Shown: one piece after another, positions 1-6,508 of the stretch | How positions within the stretch are numbered: position 1 is the stretch's first letter | Layout of the letters: each line of letters starts with the position of its first letter | DNA from: an uncultured Collinsella sp. | GTDB taxonomy: Bacteria > Actinomycetota > Coriobacteriia > Coriobacteriales > Coriobacteriaceae | Direction of reading: 5' to 3' | Length of the DNA stretch: 7,913 nucleotides | NCBI GenBank assembly: GCA_900543845.1 | Contig: UQTD01000077.1 | Coordinates: 1-7,913 of the forward strand | Made by a program: the position numbers and the translations under genes | Notes under the pieces: model-generated | Databases searched by the model: none | What the model was told of the DNA's origin: nothing | What the model saw: the letters and a program-made list of their open reading frames with translations, nothing else

Positions 1-1504
1 GGTCGCCGCGCTCACCCGCGACGGATTGCTGGCCCGCGCGCTCCACGCCGAGCCCGAGCGCTCGATCGCCGTCATGCCCAACAACGAGGAGGCGACCGTC
101 GAAGTCTGGCCTTCGCTCGACTACGCCGCCGCAGCGTTTGAGGCTGCGACCAGTGCGGATGCCGAGGCCGAGGTTGCGGATGCCAACGAAGTCAACGACA
201 AAGCCGCCAACACCCCCATGCCCGAACCTGCCGCCACACTCGACCTGGGCGACGGCAAGCCGCTGCCCGTGCTCATCCCCGAGTCCGAGCAGTTCGCCAA
301 CCGCCTGCGCAAGAACGCACGCCTGCGTCGCAAGTGGGCAAAGCGCGAGGGCGTGAGCTGCTACCGCGTCTACGATGCCGACCTGCCCGATTACTCCGCC
401 GCCATCGATCTGTACGAGGGCTGCCCGCAGACGCCGGGCCGCTGGCTCGTCATCGCCGAATACGCCGCGCCCAAGACCATCGACCCCGCGCTTGCCCAGG
501 CCCGCATGCTCGACATCTTGGCCATCGCGCCGCGCATCCTGGATGTTCCGGCCGAACACGTGCACGCCAAGGCCCGCATGCGTTCGCGCGGCGGCTCGCA
601 GTACGGCAAACAGGGCGCCGGCAAGGGCGGCTCGGGCGAGCGCGCCAACATCGCACGTCGCCGTCTGCCGCTCATCGAAGAGGGCGGCCTTACCTTTGCC
701 GTCAACTTTGACGACTACCTGGATGTGGGCATCTTCCTGGATCACCGCGTCACCCGCAACCTGGTGCGCGAGCACGCCAAGCAGGCGCGCCGCTTCCTCA
801 ACCTGTTCGCCTACACCGGCACCGCCACCTGCTATGCGGCCGATGGCGGCGTCGAGGAGACCGTGACGGTCGACCTCTCCAACACCTACCTGGACTGGGC
901 CGAGCGCAACATGCGCCAGAACGGCTTTGTCGGCCCGCAGCATCACTTTGTGCGCGACGACGTGCTCGCCTGGATTCGCGACCAACGCCAGACGCGCAAC
1001 CGCTGGGACCTGATCTTTGTCGACCCGCCCACGTTCTCGAACTCGTCCAAGATGGGCCGCCGCACCTGGGATGTCCAGCGCGACCATGTTGAGCTTTTGG
1101 CCGGCGTATCCCGCCTGCTCGCACAGGGCGGGCATGCCATCTTTAGCTGCAACCTGCGCGGCTTCCGTCCCGAGACGCGCAAGCTCGCGCGCGCGGGCGT
1201 CGTGCTGGAGGACATTACGGCGCAGACCATCCCCGAGGACTTCGCGCGCAACCAGAAGGTGCATCATTGCTATATCGTGCGCCGCCTGCCCATCGAGGAC
1301 GCCATGGCCGAAGTCGGCTTTAGCGCCGAGGAGATTGCAGAGCGAACCGAGGAACTGCGCAATCCCGAAGCCCGCAAGCCCCGTGCGGCAGTACCCGCGC
1401 ACGCGCAGGCCGGCAACGGCAAGTCGAACTTTGCCGGCAAACCCTCTCCTGCCGGCAAGCCCAAAAAGAAGAAGTTCTACGCCAGCAAGCCCGAGGGCAA
1501 ATAG
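1..1504 (+). CDS. rlmKL: Bifunctional 23S rRNA guanine methyltransferase RlmKL, 3' part (5' end outside window)
   Basis: The frame is open from the left edge (first whole codon at base 2) to TAG at 1502-1504, giving about 500 residues, so the true start is upstream; the TTG at 26 is not a start. E. coli RlmKL is a fusion in which the N-terminal half makes m2G2445 and the C-terminal half makes m7G2069 in 23S rRNA. Only the tail of the RlmL half is visible. After an Ala/Glu-rich linker (about bases 130-240) the RlmK half starts near FANRLRKN and YRVYDADLPDY. It carries the conserved NFDDYLDVGIFLDHR stretch (bases about 704-748), the SAM-binding motif FLNLFAYTGTAT (about 794-829) and the catalytic-type motif DPPTFSNS (about 1022-1045), then QRDH and DFARNQKVHHC. 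About 70 residues follow the RlmK fold, first an acidic helix-like stretch, then a Lys/Pro/Gly-rich basic tail. Family assignment is very secure by recalled similarity to E. coli RlmKL. Confidence 0.95.
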   Translation, partial: VAALTRDGLLARALHAEPERSIAVMPNNEEATVEVWPSLDYAAAAFEAATSADAEAEVADANEVNDKAANTPMPEPAATLDLGDGKPLPVLIPESEQFANRLRKNARLRRKWAKREGVSCYRVYDADLPDYSAAIDLYEGCPQTPGRWLVIAEYAAPKTIDPALAQARMLDILAIAPRILDVPAEHVHAKARMRSRGGSQYGKQGAGKGGSGERANIARRRLPLIEEGGLTFAVNFDDYLDVGIFLDHRVTRNLVREHAKQARRFLNLFAYTGTATCYAADGGVEETVTVDLSNTYLDWAERNMRQNGFVGPQHHFVRDDVLAWIRDQRQTRNRWDLIFVDPPTFSNSSKMGRRTWDVQRDHVELLAGVSRLLAQGGHAIFSCNLRGFRPETRKLARAGVVLEDITAQTIPEDFARNQKVHHCYIVRRLPIEDAMAEVGFSAEEIAERTEELRNPEARKPRAAVPAHAQAGNGKSNFAGKPSPAGKPKKKKFYASKPEGK

Positions 1505-1508
1505 ACAA

Positions 1509-1575
1509 AGTTGCGGTGGAATACGGACTGTTTTGCCTGGAATGAGGCAAATTTAGACCGTATTTCACCGCAACT
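1509..1575. terminator. Long two-tier hairpin between convergent genes, probable bidirectional terminator
   Basis: The arms 1509-1526 and 1558-1575 are complementary over 18 bp with one G-T (wobble) position. Inside them a second 7-bp stem, TTTGCCT (1532-1538) with AGGCAAA (1545-1551), closes a GGAATG loop. It starts 4 bases after the rlmKL stop and ends 24 bases from the kdpE-like stop, so it can end transcripts arriving from both sides. No clean T-run follows on the + strand; on the minus strand a moderately T-rich stretch (ACTTTGTCTATTT) follows. The nearly mirror-like design resembles a dispersed intergenic repeat as much as a plain terminator. Confidence 0.7.
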
Positions 1576-1599
1576 CATATTGGGATGGTGGCCGGCGAT

Positions 1600-2313
1600 C
1601 TAGCCTTGGGTGACCAATCGGTAACCGATACCCACATGCGTCTGGATATAGCGCGGATGCGCGGGGTCGGACTCGATCTTCTTGCGCAACGTGCCCATAA
1701 AGACACGCAGGCTCGCCAGGTCGCTCTTAGTTGCCGTGCCCCAAATCTCGTGCAAGATAGACTGGTGCGTGAGCACCTTGTCGGCGTTGTGCGCCAGCAG
1801 GCACAGAAGCTTGTACTCGATCGGCGTCAGATGCAGCTCCTCGCCATCCATCGTGGCGATGCCGGCGTCAAAGTCGATATGCAGCTCGCCGGTATCGAAC
1901 GAGCCCTCGGAGGTAACACCGCCCGTCTGTACATACGAAAGACGCCTGAGCGTCGTGCGAATGCGCGCGAGCAACTCCTCGACCGAAAACGGCTTGGTCA
2001 GGTAATCGTCAGCGCCGGCATCGAGTGCGCGAATCTTGTCCGCATCCTCACTGCGCGCCGAGACCACGATGATCGGCATGCCCGACCATGCGCGCACCGA
2101 CTCCACCACCTTGACGCCGTCCATATCGGGCAGACCAAGATCGAGCAGCACAATGCTCGGTGCCTGCGATGAGGCAGCGGCAATGGCGGCATGGGCGGTC
2201 TCCACGGCCATATGACGCAAGCCGTGCGCCTCGAGCGCGGCAACAATAAGATTGCGAACGGCGGGGTCGTCCTCAACGACCAAGATGAGCGGTTTTACGG
2301 CAGAGTTCGGCAC
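1600..2313 (-). CDS. kdpE: KdpE-like OmpR-family response regulator
   Basis: This is a 237-residue regulator with a receiver and a winged-helix DNA-binding domain, close to the usual KdpE length of about 225. The receiver shows the acidic cluster E14-D15-D16, phospho-acceptor D58 in LLDLGLPD, S85 in VVSARS and K107 in YLTKPF, all canonical, so it should be phosphorylatable. The C-terminal domain (about 142-232) has the OmpR-type LTPIEYKLLCLL recognition-domain start and ends in VGIGYRLV. I chose the GTG at 2311-2313 because AAGGAG (2321-2326) lies 7 bases upstream; the frame stays open to an ATG at 2394, but that would add 27 non-homologous residues read out of frame within the kinase gene. 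It follows the sensor kinase by 4 bp, so it is surely in the same operon and is its cognate regulator. In KdpE systems the target is K+ transport genes. The Kdp subfamily call rests mainly on the partner kinase; an unrelated OmpR-type regulator is the alternative. Confidence 0.88.
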   Translation of the reverse strand: MPNSAVKPLILVVEDDPAVRNLIVAALEAHGLRHMAVETAHAAIAAASSQAPSIVLLDLGLPDMDGVKVVESVRAWSGMPIIVVSARSEDADKIRALDAGADDYLTKPFSVEELLARIRTTLRRLSYVQTGGVTSEGSFDTGELHIDFDAGIATMDGEELHLTPIEYKLLCLLAHNADKVLTHQSILHEIWGTATKSDLASLRVFMGTLRKKIESDPAHPRYIQTHVGIGYRLVTQG

Positions 2314-2317
2314 AGCG

Positions 2318-3949
2318 CTACTCCTTATCAAACGAAACGTCGGCGACGGGAAGCTCAATCGTAAAGACCGAGCCGTGCGGGTCCGCCGCGGCAACCTCTA
2401 TGCTACCGCCATGCGCCAGCGCAATGGAGCGGCAGAGCGAAAGTCCCAGGCCCACGCTACGGTGGCTGTCGGCCAAACCGTGGTTGGCGGTGTAGAACGA
2501 CTCAAAGATCCGCTCGCGGTCCTCGGGCGCAATGCCCGGGCCGTCATCGGCCACCGAGCACGCCACGCGTCCATCGTCGACGCCAATCGAAATCACGATA
2601 TGCGAGCCCGCCGGCGTATACGTGATGGCGTTGTTCACCAGATTGACCACCAGCTGCACCATCAGGCGCGCATCGACGTTGACGAGCGCCGGCTCGTCGC
2701 ACGGCACCACCTTAAGATCGTGCTCGCGCACGGCCGGACTTACGTGGCGCAGCGCCTCCTCGACGATATCGTCCATAAGCTCGAGCGTAGTCGAAAGATG
2801 CATGCCGCCGCCCTCGAGCTTGGTGATGGCGAGCAGGTTCTCGACAGTGGCGTTGAGCCACAGCGCATCCGAGCGAATGGATAGAAGCAGGCCGCGGCGA
2901 GTCTGGGCATCGAGCACGGCGGTGCCGGTCGAGCCCTGGTCGAGCAGCACGTCGGCATTACCCGAAATACTAGTGAGCGGCGTGCGCAGATCGTGCGAGA
3001 TGGAGCGCAGCAGGTTGGCGCGCAGCTGTTCGTTTTTGGCGAGTACCGCCGCCTCCTCGCGGGCCTCCATGGCGCGGGCGCGGTCGAGCGCCAGCTCGCC
3101 TTCGCTCACGATGGCATCGGCAAGTGTCCGCTCCTCGTGCGTCAGCACGTCGGGCTCGGCAACGATAGCCAGCACGCCCACCACCGAGGCGGGGGCGCCC
3201 GAGCGCACGAAGCCGTCGCCCGTGCGAACCGTCAGGTAGATGCCATAGAACGCCGATCCGCCAAACGTGGCGTCAAGCGGCGTTCCCACATAGGCGGACG
3301 CCGAGAGCCGCGGCGGCATCTGCGGCGCCAGCTCATGCACCGGGGCGGCATCGCCCACGGCAGTGTACGTCGCACGCGGCAGCAGGTCATCGCCCTCGGC
3401 GTCGGCGCTGTACCACACGACCGGACAGCCCGAAAGACGCGCCAGCTGCGTAGCCATGGCATGAACGATCTGATGCTGATCGGCGCACCGCTGCAGCATG
3501 CGGTTGGTCTCGAGCACCATATGCGTGCGGCGGTCGCTGGCGGCAGCCTGTGCCAAGGCGCGGCGCAGGGCCAACGCAATCGAGCTCGACACAAGCGAGA
3601 CCACGAACATGATGGAGAACATGCCGGGATAGCCGCGGTCGATAAGCGACAGCGAGTAGCGCGGGTCGACAAACAAGAAGTTGTAGAGCGCCACGGCGGC
3701 AGCCGAGCTCAGCAAGCAATACAGGCGACTCCAGGTAAAGAATGCGCACAGCTGAACGGCGAACACATAGACGATCATGATGCTCGGCGCGAGACCCGGA
3801 TGGTCGAGCAGCGCGCCCACAATCGTCGCCGCGACCAGCAGCCCCACCGATACGCAGGCGTCATACAGAGGAGTGCGGCGCGTCAGCGTTGTGCGCCGCC
3901 ACCAAAAGCTATCGGCGATATCGCCGTCCGCACGGACGTCCATAGACAC
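2318..3949 (-). CDS. Short KdpD-like membrane sensor histidine kinase (no N-terminal KdpD/Usp domains)
   Basis: This is a 543-residue membrane kinase with a complete catalytic core. In order: a short cytosolic N-terminus; four hydrophobic segments (about 31-48, 54-72, 77-95, 108-128) matching the KdpD membrane domain (DUF4118), including the family-typical NFLFVDPRYSLSL (90-102); a GAF-like region (about 145-290); a coiled segment; the H-box SISHDLRTPLT with phospho-acceptor H319; the N-box around N436-N440; the G1 box DDGPG (468-472); the F-box ERIFESF; and the G2 box GLGLSLCRS. Classical KdpD is about 890 residues with an N-terminal KdpD domain plus a Usp domain; both are absent here, and no room for them exists upstream, since a terminator hairpin and a different gene occupy that space. 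The start is GTG at 3947-3949, 6 bases from GGAGG (3956-3960); an ATG two codons later is possible. The signal sensed (K+, ionic strength or turgor) is inferred from the family. Confidence 0.9.
   Translation of the reverse strand: MSMDVRADGDIADSFWWRRTTLTRRTPLYDACVSVGLLVAATIVGALLDHPGLAPSIMIVYVFAVQLCAFFTWSRLYCLLSSAAAVALYNFLFVDPRYSLSLIDRGYPGMFSIMFVVSLVSSSIALALRRALAQAAASDRRTHMVLETNRMLQRCADQHQIVHAMATQLARLSGCPVVWYSADAEGDDLLPRATYTAVGDAAPVHELAPQMPPRLSASAYVGTPLDATFGGSAFYGIYLTVRTGDGFVRSGAPASVVGVLAIVAEPDVLTHEERTLADAIVSEGELALDRARAMEAREEAAVLAKNEQLRANLLRSISHDLRTPLTSISGNADVLLDQGSTGTAVLDAQTRRGLLLSIRSDALWLNATVENLLAITKLEGGGMHLSTTLELMDDIVEEALRHVSPAVREHDLKVVPCDEPALVNVDARLMVQLVVNLVNNAITYTPAGSHIVISIGVDDGRVACSVADDGPGIAPEDRERIFESFYTANHGLADSHRSVGLGLSLCRSIALAHGGSIEVAAADPHGSVFTIELPVADVSFDKE
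2321..2326 (-). promoter_or_regulatory. Shine-Dalgarno of the kdpE-like gene, inside the kinase's last codons
   Basis: AAGGAG is formed by the last two sense codons of the kinase (Lys-Glu) just before its TAG (2318-2320), and is 7 bases from the GTG at 2311-2313. This fixes the regulator start and implies that ribosomes ending the kinase re-initiate on the regulator. Confidence 0.8.
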
Positions 3950-3970
3950 CGTACCCCTCCCTCAAAAACA

Positions 3971-4011
3971 AAAACCACCACAAAGGGGACAGGCACCTTT
4001 GTGGTGGTTTT
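3971..4011 (-). terminator. Perfect 16-bp hairpin plus T-run: intrinsic terminator or attenuator between the small ORF and the kinase gene
   Basis: AAAACCACCACAAAGG (3971-3986) and CCTTTGTGGTGGTTTT (3996-4011) are exact inverse complements with a 9-base loop. Read on the minus strand, the hairpin ends in TTTT and is followed by TGTTTTTGAG, a good U-tract. It lies 46 bases past the small-ORF stop and 21 bases before the kinase start. No convincing promoter is seen between 4012 and 4057, so the kinase and regulator may depend on read-through, making this an attenuator within the locus. Its ACAAAGG/CCTTTGT core recurs in the palindrome at 6475-6505. Confidence 0.8.
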
Positions 4012-4057
4012 CCCTCGTGGTGGTTCTAAGTGTAAAGCCTTCTACGACCGGCAGTCG

Positions 4058-4252
4058 CTAGACAAACAGCACGTGCGCGAGCAGGGCACACACGCACACC
4101 GCGACAAGCACCGTCACCACGACCGAAATCACACGATCGGCCATGTCCATGTTGGCACGATTCGTAAAGAACCGATCTTCGGCGGCGTCGACGCGCGCCT
4201 CACGCACCAGCTCGGTCGCAAGATCGCAACCGTCAAGCACCTTTGCATCCAT
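4058..4252 (-). CDS. Small single-span membrane protein, 64 residues, unknown function
   Basis: ATG at 4250-4252 is preceded at 5 bases by GGAGG (within TGGGAGGAAACC, 4253-4264), a strong site that supports a real gene; the frame also stays open to a TTG at 4282, which is rejected because it lies upstream of that site. The N-terminal 40 residues are hydrophilic and mixed-charge with no signal peptide. Residues about 41-64 form one strongly hydrophobic segment (VISVVVTVLVAVCVCALL) that ends the protein, so it should be tail-anchored in the membrane with its N-terminus in the cytosol. Cysteines are at 9, 53 and 55. It starts 69 bases after the kup stop on the same strand, with no terminator in between, so it is probably co-transcribed with kup. 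I recognise no family. A role as a small accessory or regulatory subunit of Kup or of the kinase is only a guess from position. Confidence 0.65.
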   Translation of the reverse strand: MDAKVLDGCDLATELVREARVDAAEDRFFTNRANMDMADRVISVVVTVLVAVCVCALLAHVLFV

Positions 4253-4321
4253 GGTTTCCTCCCAGGACTCAATCCCCGTCAATACAAACCCGCCCGTTCG
4301 CAGACAAACCTCGAGCGTCGA

Positions 4322-6349
4322 CTACGGCCGCTCATTGGGGGCCAGGCGCTGCATCTTGTTCACGGCCTTGAACTTGGTGAACAGCGGCACGTACTCAAAG
4401 CTCACGTTGGAGTTCTCCAGGCCGTACCAGCGTGCAGGCGTGCCGGCGGCGCGGCGGATGATGTACTTGAGCGTGATGGCCGTACGCTCGCTGGGCTCCA
4501 CATCGCTTTCGGGCGCCAGAAGCTTACGGATCAGGACGAACTTGAACGTGCCGATGTTACCCGGATCCTTGTAGACCGAGTAGTCATGCGTCTGCGGCGG
4601 CAGCTCGCCGGTGGCAGCCAGGTCCTGAACAACCTGACGCAGGTAGGCATTGACGCGCTGGTTAATCTTGTAGCCCAGGTACAGATGCACGCGGAACACG
4701 TAGTCGGTGCCGAACGTCTCGACCGAATAGGCAAAGGTGTGCGGTTCGTCCATAGTCTCGACATTCACAAACCACCAGGCGCGGGCGCGCTTGGGATGCT
4801 TGTCCAAGATCGAATAGACGATATCGCGGTCGATGTAGTCGGTATGGGTGTCCTTGGTCAGGTACACGACGTTGTCGCTCATGCGCTCGTAACGGTCGTC
4901 GTCACGCAGGCGCTTGAGCTGCGGCAGGTAGCTGCGCAGCGGCAGCAGCGTAAACTGGCGCTGCTCGACCGCCGTGCCGTTGTACCAGCACACCATAATG
5001 CCCATGATGAGTGCAGCCATAAGGATGGTGAAGTAGCCGCCGTGGAAGAACTTGGTGAGCGAGCTCACGAAGAAGAAGCCTTCGAGCAAAAGGAAGAAGG
5101 CCGCGAAGATCCACGGAGCAACCTTGAGCTTGCGCTCCTCATGCAGGTAGAAGAAGAGCAGCAGCGTAGTGCACATCATGGTCAGCGTAATGGCAAGGCC
5201 GTAGGCGGCTTCCATATGCGCCGAGTTCTGGAACAGCAGCACCACGATGACGCAGCCGACAAGCATGACGTTGTTGACCATGGGGATGTAGAGCTGGCCC
5301 TTGGTCTCGGCAGGGTAGAAGACCTGCATGTGCGGCATAAGGTCCAGACGGCTGGCCTCGGACACCAGCGAAAACGCGCCGGTGATGAGCGCCTGCGAGG
5401 CAATGATGGCCGCGACGGTGGAAAGGCCTACGGCAAACGGGCGCAGACCCGGAGCGAGCATCTGGTAGAACGGGTTGAGGTCGGCAATGCCCATGAGCTC
5501 GGGGTTGGCAGCGTTGTTCATAAGCCAAGCGCCCTGGCCCATATAGGAAAGCAGCAGACAGCACTTAACGAACGGCCAGGTGGCGTAGATGTTGCCGCGG
5601 CCGACGTGGCCCATGTCGGAGTAGAGCGCCTCGGCACCGGTGGTGGCGAGGAAGCAGCTGCCCAGAATCATGATGCCCGCGTGGTTGTTGGGGCTCAGCA
5701 AAAAGGCGATGCCGCGCACCGGGTTGAGGCACAGCAGCACGGCGGGGTACTGGAAGACAAAGAACAGACCCGTGCCGCCCAGGAACAGGAACCACAGCGT
5801 CATGATGGGGCCAAAGGCGTGACCGATCTTGGCCGTACCGATGCGCTGCACCAAGAAGAGCACGATGATGATGGCGAGCGTAATGGCGACGACGCGGCCC
5901 TGGTCATCGCCCAGCACGGCATGGACCGCCGGGATGGTGCGCAGGCCCTCGATGGCCGTGGTAACGGTAACGGCCGGCGTCAGGATGCCGTCGGCGAGCA
6001 GCGCGGCACCACCCAGCATGGCGGGGATGATAAGCCACTTGCCGCAGCGCTTGACCAGGCTGTACAGGGCAAAGATGCCGCCCTCACCATGGTTATCGGC
6101 GCGCAGCGAGATGAGCACATACTTGATGGTGGTCAGCAGCGTGACCGTCCACACGACAAGGGAGAGCGCGCCAAGCACGAACTCCTCCGTCACGCTTCCG
6201 ATGCCGCCGTTGCCGGCAACGAGCGCCTTGGTTACATACATAGGGCTGGTGCCGATATCGCCGTACACCACGCCCAGCGTGACGAGCATCGCCGAGATGC
6301 TCACAGGAATCGCAGCGTGCGAGGCTGCCTCCTTGGCCTTCTGTTCCAT
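4322..6349 (-). CDS. kup: Kup-family low-affinity potassium uptake transporter
   Basis: This 675-residue protein imports K+ with H+ across the cytoplasmic membrane; E. coli Kup is 622 residues. Hallmarks visible: LGVVYGDIGTSPMYV (26-39, with D31), ADNHGEGGIFALYSLV (84-99), DGILTPAVTVTTAIEG (120-135, with E134) and TTGAEALYSDMGHVG (236-250, with E240). D31, E134 and E240 match the acidic residues D23, E116 and E229 known to matter for K+/H+ transport in E. coli Kup. About twelve membrane segments fill residues 15-455 and a soluble cytosolic domain the rest (about 460-675), which ends in a short charged tail. The ATG at 6347-6349 is chosen because GGAGG lies 10 bases upstream; a TTG six codons earlier overlaps that ribosome site and is rejected. 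It leads a minus-strand block followed by a small membrane protein and a Kdp-like two-component pair. Assignment is very secure. Confidence 0.96.
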   Translation of the reverse strand: MEQKAKEAASHAAIPVSISAMLVTLGVVYGDIGTSPMYVTKALVAGNGGIGSVTEEFVLGALSLVVWTVTLLTTIKYVLISLRADNHGEGGIFALYSLVKRCGKWLIIPAMLGGAALLADGILTPAVTVTTAIEGLRTIPAVHAVLGDDQGRVVAITLAIIIVLFLVQRIGTAKIGHAFGPIMTLWFLFLGGTGLFFVFQYPAVLLCLNPVRGIAFLLSPNNHAGIMILGSCFLATTGAEALYSDMGHVGRGNIYATWPFVKCCLLLSYMGQGAWLMNNAANPELMGIADLNPFYQMLAPGLRPFAVGLSTVAAIIASQALITGAFSLVSEASRLDLMPHMQVFYPAETKGQLYIPMVNNVMLVGCVIVVLLFQNSAHMEAAYGLAITLTMMCTTLLLFFYLHEERKLKVAPWIFAAFFLLLEGFFFVSSLTKFFHGGYFTILMAALIMGIMVCWYNGTAVEQRQFTLLPLRSYLPQLKRLRDDDRYERMSDNVVYLTKDTHTDYIDRDIVYSILDKHPKRARAWWFVNVETMDEPHTFAYSVETFGTDYVFRVHLYLGYKINQRVNAYLRQVVQDLAATGELPPQTHDYSVYKDPGNIGTFKFVLIRKLLAPESDVEPSERTAITLKYIIRRAAGTPARWYGLENSNVSFEYVPLFTKFKAVNKMQRLAPNERP

Positions 6350-6354
6350 AAGCC

Positions 6355-6366
6355 GGTTTCCTCCCA
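6355..6366 (-). promoter_or_regulatory. Ribosome binding site of kup (decides the start)
   Basis: TGGGAGGAAACC lies just upstream of the ATG at 6347-6349 and rules out the earlier in-frame TTG (6365-6367), which it overlaps. The identical 12 bases precede the small membrane-protein gene (4253-4264), where the ATG follows directly instead of after five more bases. Confidence 0.75.
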
Positions 6367-6384
6367 ACTTTAATGTTCGAAGGA

Positions 6385-6411
6385 ATTATAGGTAATCGGC
6401 CCATGTTTGAA
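6385..6411 (-). promoter_or_regulatory. Candidate kup promoter: perfect TATAAT with a weak -35
   Basis: On the minus strand, TATAAT (6385-6390) is an exact -10 hexamer 35 bases before the kup ATG. The best -35 match is TTCAAA (6406-6411; four of six) at a short 15-base spacing, and nothing better lies at 16-18. A strong -10 with a poor -35 fits an activator-assisted promoter. The implied leader is only about 25-30 bases, too short for a riboswitch. Confidence 0.55.
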
Positions 6412-6432
6412 TGGCGCTGTTTTCCCAGCTAG

Positions 6433-6444
6433 ATAAACATTTAT
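6433..6444. promoter_or_regulatory. Short AT-rich inverted repeat upstream of kup, possible operator
   Basis: ATAAA and TTTAT flank a CA centre (ATAAACATTTAT), an AT-rich island in GC-rich sequence. It lies about 43 bases upstream of the kup -10, roughly -55 to -66 from a likely start, which is an activator-type position. KdpE sites in E. coli are T/A-rich, so regulation by the neighbouring KdpE-like protein is conceivable, but a 12-base repeat can arise by chance. Confidence 0.25.
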
Positions 6445-6474
6445 ACGGCCTTTAGGCCACCGCGGCGATATGGA

Positions 6475-6505
6475 ATGTGACAAAGGGACCGTCCCTTTGT
6501 CACAT
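6475..6505. terminator. 31-bp perfect palindrome 3 bases after the nitroreductase stop
   Basis: Arms ATGTGACAAAGGGAC (6475-6489) and GTCCCTTTGTCACAT (6491-6505) are exact inverse complements around a single C. It lies immediately downstream of the nitroreductase stop (6509-6511), so it would fold at the 3' end of that message and probably ends or protects it; no T-run follows on the minus strand. It also lies upstream of the kup promoter, insulating the two genes. The ACAAAGG/CCTTTGT core matches the hairpin at 3971-4011, pointing to a dispersed repeat family. Confidence 0.7.
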
Positions 6506-6508
6506 CCG

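Noticed and set aside
1585..2172. Open frame of 195 codons on the plus strand opposite the regulator
   Set aside because: Antisense shadow of the response regulator, with no recognisable domain or ribosome site.
2314..2394. A 27-residue N-terminal extension of the KdpE-like regulator starting at an ATG at 2394
   Set aside because: It overlaps the conserved C-terminal end of the kinase, has no homologous content and lacks the well-placed ribosome site that the GTG at 2313 has.
2993..6373. A 1126-codon open frame on the plus strand opposite the kinase, small gene and kup
   Set aside because: It is antisense to well-supported genes, has a His/Arg/Gln-rich composition typical of the complement of GC-rich codons, and crosses two genes and a terminator. 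It is a shadow frame.
6447..6458. Small GGCCTTTAGGCC hairpin upstream of kup
   Set aside because: Only 5-bp arms with a 2-base centre; easily due to chance in GC-rich sequence.
6350..6474. Possible c-di-AMP or other riboswitch upstream of kup
   Set aside because: Such riboswitches are common before K+ transporters, but the putative -10 leaves only about 25-30 bases of leader and no conserved aptamer pattern was seen.
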